From contig NZ_JABFMP010000009.1 in NCBI RefSeq assembly GCF_013359595.1, positions 114,485 to 178,484 on the forward strand: a stretch of DNA of 64,000 nt, read 5' to 3'. The position numbers were made by a program, and so were the translations under genes. This DNA comes from Pseudomonas sp. C1C7 (GTDB lineage: Bacteria > Pseudomonadota > Gammaproteobacteria > Pseudomonadales > Pseudomonadaceae). Positions within the stretch are counted from its first letter, which is position 1. Each line of letters opens with the position of its first letter. Below, piece by piece: positions 36,197-44,167 of this stretch. Below the pieces are notes generated by a model. It searched no databases, was not told the DNA's origin, and saw only the letters and a list, made by a program, of their open reading frames with translations.

Positions 36197-36999
36197 ACCA
36201 GGCGCTGAAAAAAGATCTGTCCGTGTCCACCGAGCCCTTGTTGCAAGTGAGTGACCTGTCGCTGCTGTACGGCCCGGAAAAGGGCTGCCAGGACGTCAGC
36301 TTCGACCTGTATCCCGGCGAAGTGCTGGGGATCGTCGGCGAATCCGGCTCGGGCAAGTCGACTCTGCTGTCGCTGCTCAGCGGCCGCTTGCCGCCACAGC
36401 GCGGACGCATCGGTTATCGCGACAGCAAAGACCGGTGGCTGGACCTGTACAGCGCCAGCGAAGCCGAACGCCGCACCTTGCTGCGCACCGAATGGGGGTT
36501 TGTCGAACAGAACCCGCGGGACGGTCTGCGCATGGGCGTGTCGGCCGGCGCCAACATCGGCGAGCGACTGATGGCCCAGGGTGTTCGCAACTATCAACAG
36601 CTGCGCGGGGCGGGCCTGGACTGGTTGAACCAGGTGGAGATCGACCCGCAGCGCATCGACGATCTGCCCCGGACCTTTTCCGGCGGCATGCAGCAGCGCC
36701 TGCAAATCGCCCGCAACCTGGTGTCGAGTCCGCGCCTGGTGTTCATGGACGAGCCGACCGGCGGCCTCGATGTGTCGGTGCAGGCGCGCCTGCTCGACCT
36801 GTTGCGCGGGCTGGTGCGTGAGCTGGACCTGGCGGTGGTGATCGTCACCCACGATCTGGCGGTGGCGCGGCTGCTGGCCGACCGCCTGATGGTGATGCGT
36901 CGCTCGCGGGTGGTGGAGACCGGTCTGACCGACCAGATCCTCGACGACCCGCAACACCCTTATTCGCAACTGCTGGTGTCTTCGGTGTTGCAGCCGTGA
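36193..36999 (+). CDS. phnK: C-P lyase ABC ATPase PhnK
   Basis: PhnK, 268 aa, is an ABC-type ATPase that docks on the C-P lyase core rather than on a membrane permease. Walker [15 protein letters not shown], signature FSGGMQQR and Walker B LVFMDEPTGG are visible, with the characteristic WGFVEQNPRDGLRMGVSAGA insertion. It overlaps phnJ by 4 nt. Confidence 0.96.
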   Translation: MNQALKKDLSVSTEPLLQVSDLSLLYGPEKGCQDVSFDLYPGEVLGIVGESGSGKSTLLSLLSGRLPPQRGRIGYRDSKDRWLDLYSASEAERRTLLRTEWGFVEQNPRDGLRMGVSAGANIGERLMAQGVRNYQQLRGAGLDWLNQVEIDPQRIDDLPRTFSGGMQQRLQIARNLVSSPRLVFMDEPTGGLDVSVQARLLDLLRGLVRELDLAVVIVTHDLAVARLLADRLMVMRRSRVVETGLTDQILDDPQHPYSQLLVSSVLQP

Positions 37000-37027
37000 A
37001 GTCCCGTCCAACTGTGGAAACCGAGCG

Positions 37028-37762
37028 ATGAATACCTTGATCGAGGTCCGTGACCTCTCGAAAACCTTCACCCTGCACCAGCAGAACGGCGTGGTCCTCA
37101 ACGTGTTGCGCGCAGTGGATTTCAGTGTGGCGGGCGGCGAATGCCTCGTACTGCACGGCCAATCCGGCGCGGGCAAAAGCACCTTGCTGCGCACGCTGTA
37201 CGGCAACTACCTGCCGGCCGGCGGCAGCATTCGCGTGCAGCATGACGGCCAGTGGCTGGAGCTGGTGGGCGCCGAGCCCCGAGACATCCTGCAGGTGCGC
37301 CAGCGTACCCTGGGTTATGTCAGCCAGTTCCTGCGGGTGATCCCGCGTGTCGCCTGCCTGGACGTGGTGATGGAGCCGGCGCTGGCCCGTGGTTGGTCGA
37401 AACAGCTGGCGCAGTCGCGCGCCGAACTGCTGCTCACCCGCCTGAACATTGCGCAACGCCTCTGGCAGCTGGCCCCCGGGACCTTTTCCGGTGGCGAGCA
37501 GCAGCGGGTCAACATCGCCCGCGGCTTCATGGTGGCGTGGCCAGTGATGTTGCTCGACGAACCGACGGCGTCGCTCGACGACAGCAACCGTCAGGTGGTG
37601 CTGGAACTGATGAACGAAGCCAAGCAAGCCGGTGCCGCGCTGATCGGCATCTTCCACGACCGCGTCGCCCGCGAGGCGGTTGCCGATCGCCATCTCGACA
37701 TGAGCCAACTCGACATGACCGCCGCCGCTGCCAGCCAGAAGGAATATGCCGATGCCCGTTGA
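37028..37762 (+). CDS. phnL: C-P lyase ABC ATPase PhnL
   Basis: PhnL, 244 aa, is the second ABC ATPase of the complex. Walker A GQSGAGKSTLL, signature FSGGEQQRVNIARGF and Walker B VMLLDEPTASL are intact, with GYVSQFLRVIPRVACLDVV in the Q-loop region. It starts 28 nt after phnK and overlaps the phnM start. Confidence 0.96.
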   Translation: MNTLIEVRDLSKTFTLHQQNGVVLNVLRAVDFSVAGGECLVLHGQSGAGKSTLLRTLYGNYLPAGGSIRVQHDGQWLELVGAEPRDILQVRQRTLGYVSQFLRVIPRVACLDVVMEPALARGWSKQLAQSRAELLLTRLNIAQRLWQLAPGTFSGGEQQRVNIARGFMVAWPVMLLDEPTASLDDSNRQVVLELMNEAKQAGAALIGIFHDRVAREAVADRHLDMSQLDMTAAAASQKEYADAR

Positions 37763-38897
37763 ACAGATCCTCAGCAATGCCCAACTGGTCACCGCTGACC
37801 GCGTGTTCTACGGCACCGTGCTGCTGCGCGACGGCCTGGTCGCCGACGTTGCCGAAGGCCCGAGCCGCTTGCCCCAGGCCCAGGACCTCAATGGCGATTT
37901 CCTGCTGCCGGGCCTGGTTGAGCTGCACACCGATAACCTGGAAAAACACATGACCCCGCGTCCCGGCGTGGACTGGCCGTCGCGCCCGGCGGTGCTCAGC
38001 CACGACGCGCAGATCATCGCGGCGGGCATCACCACGGTGTTCGACGCGGTATCCATAGGCGACGTGAACCCCAAGGGCAATCGCATGCAGAAACTGCCGG
38101 CGATGCTCGAAGCGATCTCCAGCGCTTCCGACGCCGGCCTGACCCGCGCCGAGCACCGCCTGCACCTGCGCTGCGAGCTGTGCCACCCGGACACCCTGAG
38201 CGTGTTTCGCGATCTGGTGGAGCATCCGCTGGTGCAGCTGGTGTCGGTGATGGACCATTCGCCGGGTCAGCGCCAATTTGTGCTGGAGTCCAAGTACCGT
38301 GAGTACTACATGGGCAAGTACCACCTGACGACCACGCAGATGGACGAATTCATCACCCTGCAAATGGCCAACTCCCGCCAGTACAGCGACCGCTATCGGG
38401 CGGCGATCGTCGAGCATTGCCTGGCTCGCGGGCTGTCGGTGGCCAGCCACGACGACGCGACCCTGGCCCACGTCGAGGAGTCGGCGCGCTACGGCATGAC
38501 CATCGCCGAGTTCCCGACCACGGTCGAAGCGGCGCGCGGTTGCAAGGAGCGCAACATGAAAGTGTTGATGGGCGCACCGAACATCGTGCGCGGTGGATCG
38601 CACTCGGGTAACGTGGCGGCCGCCGAGCTGGCGGCGCAGGGGCTGCTGGATATTCTGTCCAGCGATTACTATCCGGCCAGCCTGCTGCAAGCGGCGTTCG
38701 CCCTGGCGGCGCAGAGCGAGAGCATCGATCTGGCCCAGGCCATGCGCATGGTCAGCCTGGCCCCGGCCAGCGCTGCCGGGTTGAACGATCGCGGGCAGAT
38801 CGCCCAGGGGTTGCGTGCCGATCTGGTGCAGGCGCGCAGTCAGGACGGTTTGCCGGTGGTCCAGCAAGTATGGCGACAAGCGAAGAGGGTGTTTTGA
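37752..38897 (+). CDS. phnM: Phosphonate metabolism diphosphatase PhnM
   Basis: PhnM, 381 aa, is an amidohydrolase-family enzyme that removes pyrophosphate from the ribosyl phosphonate triphosphate. The metal site is visible in LVELHTDNLEKHM, AEHRLHLRCELCH and VASHDDATLAHVEES, and SSDYYPASLLQAAFAL is typical near the C-terminus. AAGGA (37739-37743) is 8 nt before the ATG at 37752 but only 2 nt before the ATG at 37746, so 37752 is preferred. It overlaps phnL and phnN. Confidence 0.96.
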   Translation: MPVEQILSNAQLVTADRVFYGTVLLRDGLVADVAEGPSRLPQAQDLNGDFLLPGLVELHTDNLEKHMTPRPGVDWPSRPAVLSHDAQIIAAGITTVFDAVSIGDVNPKGNRMQKLPAMLEAISSASDAGLTRAEHRLHLRCELCHPDTLSVFRDLVEHPLVQLVSVMDHSPGQRQFVLESKYREYYMGKYHLTTTQMDEFITLQMANSRQYSDRYRAAIVEHCLARGLSVASHDDATLAHVEESARYGMTIAEFPTTVEAARGCKERNMKVLMGAPNIVRGGSHSGNVAAAELAAQGLLDILSSDYYPASLLQAAFALAAQSESIDLAQAMRMVSLAPASAAGLNDRGQIAQGLRADLVQARSQDGLPVVQQVWRQAKRVF

Positions 38898-39463
38898 TGT
38901 CAGGCAGGTTGATCTATCTCATCGGGCCTTCAGGTTCGGGCAAGGACAGCCTGCTGGATGCCGCACGAGCGCGACTGGCCGAACGTGGTTGCCGCATCGT
39001 GCGGCGGGTCATCACCCGTTCGGCGGAAGCGGTGGGCGAGGCGGCGCTGGGGGTGAGCATGCAGCAGTTCACCGAGATGCAGGCTCAGGGCGCGTTTGCC
39101 ATGAGCTGGCAGGCCAATGGACTGGCCTACGGCATCCCGCGGGAGATTGACCATTGGCTGGCGGTGGGGGAGGACGTGCTGGTCAATGGATCGCGCGGGT
39201 ATCTGCCCCAGGCCCGTCAGCGCTATCCGCAGGCGCGGGTGGTGCTGCTGACCGTCGATCAGGCGGTGTTGCGCCAGCGGCTGCTGGCGCGGGGACGGGA
39301 GTCGGAGGTCGAGATCGAACAGCGGCTGGCGCGTAACCAGCGTTTTGGCGAGCGTTTGCTGGCGGAGTATCCGGATGTGCTTCGGCTCGACAACTCCGGA
39401 CCGCTGCAAGGCACCGTCGACGCCCTGCTGGCCTGCATCGACGAGCCGCCCCTGTGCGCCTGA
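38897..39463 (+). CDS. phnN: Ribose 1,5-bisphosphokinase PhnN
   Basis: PhnN, 188 aa, converts ribose 1,5-bisphosphate to PRPP, returning the ribose carrier of the pathway to metabolism. The P-loop GPSGSGKDSLL is near the N-terminus, with RRVITRS (guanylate-kinase-like) and VNGSRGYLPQARQRYPQ. The ATG at 38897 shares a base with the phnM stop. Confidence 0.95.
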   Translation: MSGRLIYLIGPSGSGKDSLLDAARARLAERGCRIVRRVITRSAEAVGEAALGVSMQQFTEMQAQGAFAMSWQANGLAYGIPREIDHWLAVGEDVLVNGSRGYLPQARQRYPQARVVLLTVDQAVLRQRLLARGRESEVEIEQRLARNQRFGERLLAEYPDVLRLDNSGPLQGTVDALLACIDEPPLCA

Positions 39464-40206
39464 CGCTGCTGGGCACCGGCGATGCCCGACAGGTGCCGGT
39501 CTATGGTTGCGAATGTCAGGCCTGCGCTCGCGCGCGCATCAATGAACGCTGGCGACGACGACCCTGCTGCGCATTGATCGAATGCGGCGAGCAGCGCTGG
39601 CTGATCGACAGCGGCTTGCCCGACCTCACCGAACGCTTTGCGCCGCGCAGTTTCAATGGCATCTTGCAGACCCACTACCACGCCGATCACGCCCAGGGTT
39701 TGCTGCACCTGCGCTGGGGCCAGGGCCTGACCGTCCCCGTTCACGGCCCGGCGGACCCGGAGGGTCTGGCCGACCTCTACAAACACCCGGGCATCCTGGA
39801 TTTCAGCCAGCCGTTCGAGCCCTTCGAAACCCGCACCTTCGGCACCCTGAACGTCACCCCGTTGCCGCTGCTGCACTCCAAACCGACCCTCGGTTACCTG
39901 CTGCAAGGCGAAGGACGCCGCATCGCCTACCTGACCGACACCGTCGGCCTGCCACCCGCCACCACCGCCTACCTGCAACGCCAACCTCTGGACCTACTGG
40001 TCCTCGACTGCTCAATCCCCCCCCAACCCCAGGCCCCCCGCAACCACAACGACCTCAACCTGGCCCTGCAATGCATCGAAGCGCTGCAACCGAAGGCGGC
40101 CGTGCTGACGCATGTGGGGCATACGCTGGATGCGTGGCTGATGGAGCATGGTGGGGAGCTGCCGGGGAATGTCAGTGTCGGGTTTGATGGGTGTGTGTTT
40201 TTGTAG
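39454..40206 (+). CDS. phnP: Cyclic ribose phosphate phosphodiesterase PhnP
   Basis: PhnP, 250 aa, is a metallo-beta-lactamase-fold enzyme that opens the 5-phospho-ribosyl 1,2-cyclic phosphate left by C-P cleavage. The metal motif THYHADHAQG and the later LDCSIPPQPQ and VLTHVGHTLDAW segments are present, along with a zinc-binding Cys cluster (VPVYGCECQACARARIN). A GTG at 39454 overlaps the phnN end by 10 nt. It closes the phn locus; phnO is absent. Confidence 0.95.
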   Translation: MRLTLLGTGDARQVPVYGCECQACARARINERWRRRPCCALIECGEQRWLIDSGLPDLTERFAPRSFNGILQTHYHADHAQGLLHLRWGQGLTVPVHGPADPEGLADLYKHPGILDFSQPFEPFETRTFGTLNVTPLPLLHSKPTLGYLLQGEGRRIAYLTDTVGLPPATTAYLQRQPLDLLVLDCSIPPQPQAPRNHNDLNLALQCIEALQPKAAVLTHVGHTLDAWLMEHGGELPGNVSVGFDGCVFL

Positions 40207-40240
40207 GAGCTGCCGAAGGCTGCGATCTTTTGATCTTGAT
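40202..40240 (+). repeat. Single copy of the GTAGGAGCTGCCGAAGGCTGCGATCTTTT repeat
   Basis: One arm only of the repeat family that is paired at 45184-45261, 50021-50126 and 51978-52065. It begins within the phnP stop codon and ends one base before the TCA that precedes the LysR stop. It may be a degraded element. Confidence 0.8.
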
Positions 40241-40246
40241 TCAACG

Positions 40247-41125
40247 CTACCTCAACACCCCCTGCACATACTCCACGAACGCCCGTGCCTTGGCGCTCGC
40301 CATCCTGCCCGTGGGGAACACCGCCCACAGGTCCATGATCGGCAGCGTCCAATCGGTCATCACGGCCCTGACCGAACCGTCGGCCAGTTCCGGGGCGAAC
40401 ATCCACTCTGAGGCCATGGTCAGGCCTTGGTGGGAGAGGACCGCTGCGCGCAGGCCTTCGGCGGCGTTGACACGGATGCGGCCGTTGATGATGACCGATT
40501 GCTCCTCACCGTCTTTGCTGAAGGACCAGTGCGCGCCGCCGCCAAGGTTGTAGACGATGGCCGGGTGTTTGTTCAGGTCGGCGGGGCAGGTGGGTTCGCC
40601 GTGCTTTTCGAAGTAGGCCGGTGTGCCCAGCACCACGCGCTGACATTCGGCGATTTTGCGCGCGGTGAGGCCGGAGTCGCTGAGCGCTCCCATGCGCAGG
40701 GCGATGTCGACGCCTTCCTCCACCAGGTTGACGTTGCGATCGTCGAGCATCAGGTCGATGTTCAGTTCCGGGTTCTGCTCCAGGAACGGCCCCAGGTGCG
40801 GGACGATGTGTAGCCGGCCGAAGGTCACGGCGGTGCAGATGCGCAGGTTGCCGGTCAGGCCGCTGGCCGATCCCCGCGCCGCGTTATCGGCCTCGTCGGC
40901 TTCCTCGATGGCCCGCTTGGCCCGTTCGAAAAACGCCAGGCCCGCTTCGGTGGGCGTGAGGCCACGGGTGGAGCGCAACAACAGGCGCACCGCCAGCCGC
41001 GATTCGAGCTGGGCGATGGTTTTCGACACGGCGGGCTGGCCGATGTTCAGGCGCCGGGCGGCGGCGGAAAAGGAGCCGGTTTCCACCACGTAGACGAAGG
41101 TTTCCATTGCGGCGAGGCGGTCCAT
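40247..41125 (-). CDS. LysR-family transcriptional regulator
   Basis: A 292-aa LysR regulator. The helix-turn-helix is at residues about 4-62 (VVETGSFSAAARRLNIGQPA, VSKTIAQLESRL), and the effector-binding domain follows from about 90. The ATG at 41125 (MDRLAAMETFVYV) is chosen because AAAGGA lies 6-7 nt upstream; an ATG at 41149 is in frame. The target is unclear: its neighbours are phnP (convergent) and hicAB (divergent), and neither fits a LysR partner well. Confidence 0.92.
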   Translation of the reverse strand: MDRLAAMETFVYVVETGSFSAAARRLNIGQPAVSKTIAQLESRLAVRLLLRSTRGLTPTEAGLAFFERAKRAIEEADEADNAARGSASGLTGNLRICTAVTFGRLHIVPHLGPFLEQNPELNIDLMLDDRNVNLVEEGVDIALRMGALSDSGLTARKIAECQRVVLGTPAYFEKHGEPTCPADLNKHPAIVYNLGGGAHWSFSKDGEEQSVIINGRIRVNAAEGLRAAVLSHQGLTMASEWMFAPELADGSVRAVMTDWTLPIMDLWAVFPTGRMASAKARAFVEYVQGVLR

Positions 41126-41229
41126 CGTGGGTCCTTTTGCAAATGACATTGTGGGGACAGGGCAGTATTCAATCACACGCGGTAAAACAACCGAGCGTCG
41201 AGTTGCGGTTTTTTGTGCTTGAGTAAATA

Positions 41230-41243
41230 TAACCCTAGGGTTA
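41230..41243. promoter_or_regulatory. Palindromic operator candidate upstream of hicA
   Basis: TAACCCTAGGGTTA is a perfect 14-bp palindrome, with weaker symmetry in the flanking A/T-rich bases, located 29 bp before the hicA start. It overlaps the likely -10 region (TAAATATAA). The HicB antitoxin, which carries a DNA-binding domain, would be the natural ligand. Confidence 0.6.
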
Positions 41244-41272
41244 CTTTTATTCGGGCCGGAGCAAGGAGGCTG

Positions 41273-41488
41273 ATGGTGCAAAGCAGGCTACTGATCAAGG
41301 AATTGATGGAAGAAGGTTGGACGCTGGACCGGATCACTGGCAGTCATCACATCTTTATTCACCGTTATCGCCCACACACGATTCCCGTCCCTCATCCGAA
41401 AAAGGATCTGCCGATCGGGACAGTCAAGAGCATCAGGAGGCGAGCCGGGCTGTATTGCCCGCCAGCCAGTTACACAGGAGATCCATAA
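41273..41488 (+). CDS. hicA: HicA-family mRNA interferase toxin
   Basis: A 71-aa HicA toxin with the dsRBD-like fold. The catalytic His is in GSHHIFIHRY (H25/H26), and KELMEEGWTLDRITG precedes it. HPKKDLPIGTVKSIRRRAGL completes the domain. The ATG at 41273 follows AAGGAGG at 3 nt; the longer upstream frame runs through the promoter. HicA toxins degrade mRNA when free of HicB. The stop shares a base with the hicB start. Confidence 0.92.
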   Translation: MVQSRLLIKELMEEGWTLDRITGSHHIFIHRYRPHTIPVPHPKKDLPIGTVKSIRRRAGLYCPPASYTGDP

Positions 41489-41892
41489 TGCAATATCCAA
41501 TCTGTATCGAATGGGGCGACGAATCCACCGCCATCGGTATCCAGATCCCCGATATTCCTGGCGCGGTCACCGCCGGGGATACCTTTGAAGAGGCCTATAA
41601 CGCGGCGGTCGAGATTGCCCACATCATGCTGCAGGAGATTGCAGCGGACGGGACGGTGATTCCGATGCCGACATCCGCAGCCGATCATCGTGGCAATCCG
41701 GAGTTTGCCGACATGGGGTGGGGGATGCTGGAGCTGGATATCTCGCCCTATCTGGGCAAGACCGAGAAAGTCAACGTGACGCTGCCGGGGTATGTGATTC
41801 AGCGCATCGACCGGTATGTGCGCGAGCACAATGTCAAAAGCCGCTCGTCGTTCTTGGCGGATGCGGCAATGGAGAAGCTGGTTCGCAACTGA
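41488..41892 (+). CDS. hicB: HicB-family antitoxin
   Basis: A 134-aa antitoxin. The N-terminal partially degraded RNase-H-like domain (YPICIEWGDESTAIGIQIPD, IPGAVTAGDTFEEAYNAAVE) masks HicA. The C-terminal part (KVNVTLPGYVIQRIDRYVRE, then SSFLADAAMEKL) looks like a ribbon-helix-helix DNA-binding domain, which supports autoregulation at the palindrome before hicA. The start overlaps the hicA stop. Confidence 0.92.
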   Translation: MQYPICIEWGDESTAIGIQIPDIPGAVTAGDTFEEAYNAAVEIAHIMLQEIAADGTVIPMPTSAADHRGNPEFADMGWGMLELDISPYLGKTEKVNVTLPGYVIQRIDRYVREHNVKSRSSFLADAAMEKLVRN

Positions 41893-41910
41893 GTGGTGTC
41901 AGTTACACCG

Positions 41911-41976
41911 TCATCGCGGGCAAGCCCGCTCCCACAGGTAATCACTAACCCTGTGGGAGCGGGCTTGCCCGCGATG
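41911..41976. repeat. REPIN (GTGGGAGCGGGCTTGCCCGCGATG type)
   Basis: Opposed cores at 41911-41937 and 41951-41976 with a short spacer, between the convergent hicB and MFS genes. The hairpin could act as a two-way transcript end. Confidence 0.9.
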
Positions 41977-41987
41977 CATTTGGCGGT

Positions 41988-43193
41988 TTAAGCGGTCGCC
42001 AGCGAACGCTTTTCTGAAACACTCAAGAACCGCACCAACGCCACCAGCGGGAACGCACTACCCACCACCACGATCCACAACCAGCCGCCATGCTCATACA
42101 CCGCGCTGGCCACCGAAGAGCCGAACGCGCCACCGATGAAGATGCTGGTCATGTACAGCGCATTCAGGCGGCTGCGGCTCTTGGCGTCGAGGGCATAGAC
42201 CGCGCGCTGGCCGAGGACCATGTTCATCTGCACGCAGAAATCCAGTACCACGCCGGTCACCGCGAGACCAATGACGCTGTAGGCCGGATGAATGAAGGCG
42301 GGCAGAAAGCTCAGGCTGGCGAACAGCAGGGCCAGCAACGACGCGATGCGGGTGTGGCCGGCATCCGCCAGGCGCCCTGCGATGGGGGCGGCGACGGCAC
42401 CAATGGCACCGACCAGGGCAAAGATCGCGATCTGCGATTGCGACAAGCCATGGTTGCGCGCCAGCTCCAGCGGCACGACGGTCCAGAACAGGCTGAAGGT
42501 GGCGAACATGCAGCCCTGGTAGAACGCCCGCTGACGCAGTACCGGTTGCTTGCGCAGCAGGGTCCAGAGCGAGCCGAGCAATTGGCCATAGGACGCACTG
42601 TGATCAGGCTGGCGCTTGGGAATGGTCACCGCCACCACGATGCTGATTGCCACCATCAACAGCGCCGCGACGATAAACATCGCACGCCAGCCGAAGTGGT
42701 CGGCGATCACGCTGGACACCGGCCGCGCCAGCAGAATGCCCAGCAGCAGCCCGCCCATGATCCCGCCGACCACCCGGCCACGGGACTCTTCCGGCGCCAG
42801 ATGCGCGGCCAGCGGAATCAGGATCTGCACCGACACCGAGCTGAAGCCCACCAGCAGCGAAACCAGCAGGAACACATTCGGCTGATCGGTGAACGCCGCA
42901 CCCAGCAGGCTGGCGATCGCCACCAGGTTGGTGATGATCATCAGGCGGCGGTTTTCCAGCAGGTCGCCCAGCGGCACCAGGAAGAACAGGCCCAGGGCAT
43001 AGCCGATCTGGGTCAGCGAAACGATGAAACTGGCCAGGCTGTCGCTCAGGCCGAGGTCCGGCGCGATCAGGCCGATGATCGGCTGCGCGTAATAGAGATT
43101 GCCCACGATCGCACCGCAGCAGAAGGCGAACAGCAGCACCATGGCTCGGGTCATTGTCACGGTGCCGTGGGGCACCTGGGTCGCTGGATTCAT
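41988..43193 (-). CDS. MFS transporter (DHA1-type)
   Basis: A 401-aa major facilitator with 12 hydrophobic segments. CCGAIVGNLYYAQPIIGLIA at the N-terminus and GDLLENRRLMIITN (motif A) place it with the drug/arabinose efflux family, as for the paralogue at 27262-28467 (shared SRLNALYMTSIFIGGAFGS-type segment). No adjacent regulator is seen; the substrate is unknown. Confidence 0.9.
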   Translation of the reverse strand: MNPATQVPHGTVTMTRAMVLLFAFCCGAIVGNLYYAQPIIGLIAPDLGLSDSLASFIVSLTQIGYALGLFFLVPLGDLLENRRLMIITNLVAIASLLGAAFTDQPNVFLLVSLLVGFSSVSVQILIPLAAHLAPEESRGRVVGGIMGGLLLGILLARPVSSVIADHFGWRAMFIVAALLMVAISIVVAVTIPKRQPDHSASYGQLLGSLWTLLRKQPVLRQRAFYQGCMFATFSLFWTVVPLELARNHGLSQSQIAIFALVGAIGAVAAPIAGRLADAGHTRIASLLALLFASLSFLPAFIHPAYSVIGLAVTGVVLDFCVQMNMVLGQRAVYALDAKSRSRLNALYMTSIFIGGAFGSSVASAVYEHGGWLWIVVVGSAFPLVALVRFLSVSEKRSLATA

Positions 43194-43414
43194 AACGTGT
43201 CTCGCTAGGCTTGAGAGAATGCGTGCAGGCTAATGGCCCGACCGGTGCGGCAGAAGAGGGATTGGAGTGATAGCAGTCATTCCGTTGCGGAATGAGTGAC
43301 GATTTGCCGGTGGGCGTCGCGTCGAAAGTTATGGGGCCGATGATACATTCACTTACATCTTGTTCGATAGCGTGCTTATGTTCTCTTTCCGGTTTCATTG
43401 CAGAGGACACGTCC
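43194..43414. other. Intergenic stretch upstream of the MFS gene
   Basis: No convincing gene or repeat is visible in these 221 bases. It should include the promoter of the MFS gene on the minus strand and whatever drives the remnant at 43415. No operator or hairpin stands out. Confidence 0.5.
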
Positions 43415-43517
43415 ATGAAGGCGATGCTTCGTCACCTTCGTGACCCAAAGTGCCGACGGTACGCTCACCGCGCAATCGATCTCGGCGGGCAAGGACGGTG
43501 TGACGCCACCGATGTAA
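43415..43517 (+). pseudogene. Probable remnant of a small protein gene, frameshifted
   Basis: An ATG at 43415, preceded by AGAGGA at good spacing, opens a frame that reads MKAMLRHLRDPKCRR and then has no plausible protein character. One frame over, from 43425, the bases encode a protein-like C-terminus, CFVTFVTQSADGTLTAQS then ISAGKDGVTPPM, ending at a TAA (43515-43517). This looks like a start and a C-terminus joined by a deletion and frameshift. The parent family is not identified. Confidence 0.4.
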
Positions 43518-43623
43518 CACGCGCGAGACGACCGACCATCCGAAGAAAAGCCCGGATCTGCCCGACGACTAGAATCAACCGGGGGGATCACTTCAACGCG
43601 TCCTTACAAGCGGGAGTATCACG

Positions 43624-44067
43624 ATGAAAATCGTATCTTCGCTGGCGTTGGTGGTAGCGGTTGGGACGATCTCCGGATGCTCTACGGTGCCTGATCGCCA
43701 GGTCACCAACGTTCCCCTGAACGCTACGCCAATCAATGCCGGGAAAATCGCCCGGCCCATCATGATGTCCGAAGGAAACTCAACGGTGTTCTGGTTTGCG
43801 CTCAGTGGCGAAAGCATGGGCAGTGCGTTACCGGGTCGTTTGATGGCCTACATCTATCCGGGCAGCTGCTCGAGCCTGGGTGCCAAGCCGGTCTATGACA
43901 TGAACGAGGGGCCGAATGCGCGGTTCTATTCGCAATCCTCGTATCAGTATTTCTGGAAGAGCGCACCGGTCGCCTACGACACCCTTCGCGCGGGTGGCTA
44001 TGCGCTGGTGGTGAAGGAAAGCCCGGCGGATGGGCATCAGGCCATCTTCTGCGGAAACCTGACCTGA
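43624..44067 (+). CDS. Predicted lipoprotein of unknown function
   Basis: A 147-aa predicted lipoprotein: signal peptide with lipobox ISGC (Cys at 19) and mature protein with further cysteines at GSCSSLG and IFCGN that could pair. Segments such as ESMGSALPGRLMAYIYPGSC and YDTLRAGGYALVVKESPADG suggest a compact beta-rich domain. No family is recognised with certainty. It is a single gene with its own ribosome site (AAGCGGGAGT) and no operon partner. Confidence 0.82.
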   Translation: MKIVSSLALVVAVGTISGCSTVPDRQVTNVPLNATPINAGKIARPIMMSEGNSTVFWFALSGESMGSALPGRLMAYIYPGSCSSLGAKPVYDMNEGPNARFYSQSSYQYFWKSAPVAYDTLRAGGYALVVKESPADGHQAIFCGNLT

Positions 44068-44122
44068 CACGGTGGACCCGGTCCAATGCAGGAGCTGCCG
44101 CAGGGGCAATGGGTACCGACAA

Positions 44123-44150
44123 AAAAGGCGACCTCATGAGGTCGCCTTTT
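44123..44150. terminator. Bidirectional rho-independent terminator
   Basis: AAAAGGCGACCTCA followed at once by its exact reverse complement TGAGGTCGCCTTTT gives a perfect 28-nt inverted repeat with T tails on both strands. It lies 17 bases past the end of sbp (minus strand) and about 55 past the lipoprotein gene, so it can serve both. Confidence 0.88.
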
Positions 44151-44167
44151 CCATTACCGCTCAGGTC

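Noticed and set aside
44123..44150. Perfect 28-nt palindrome as an operator
   Set aside because: It has T tracts on both sides and lies just after two convergent gene ends, so a terminator is the simpler reading.
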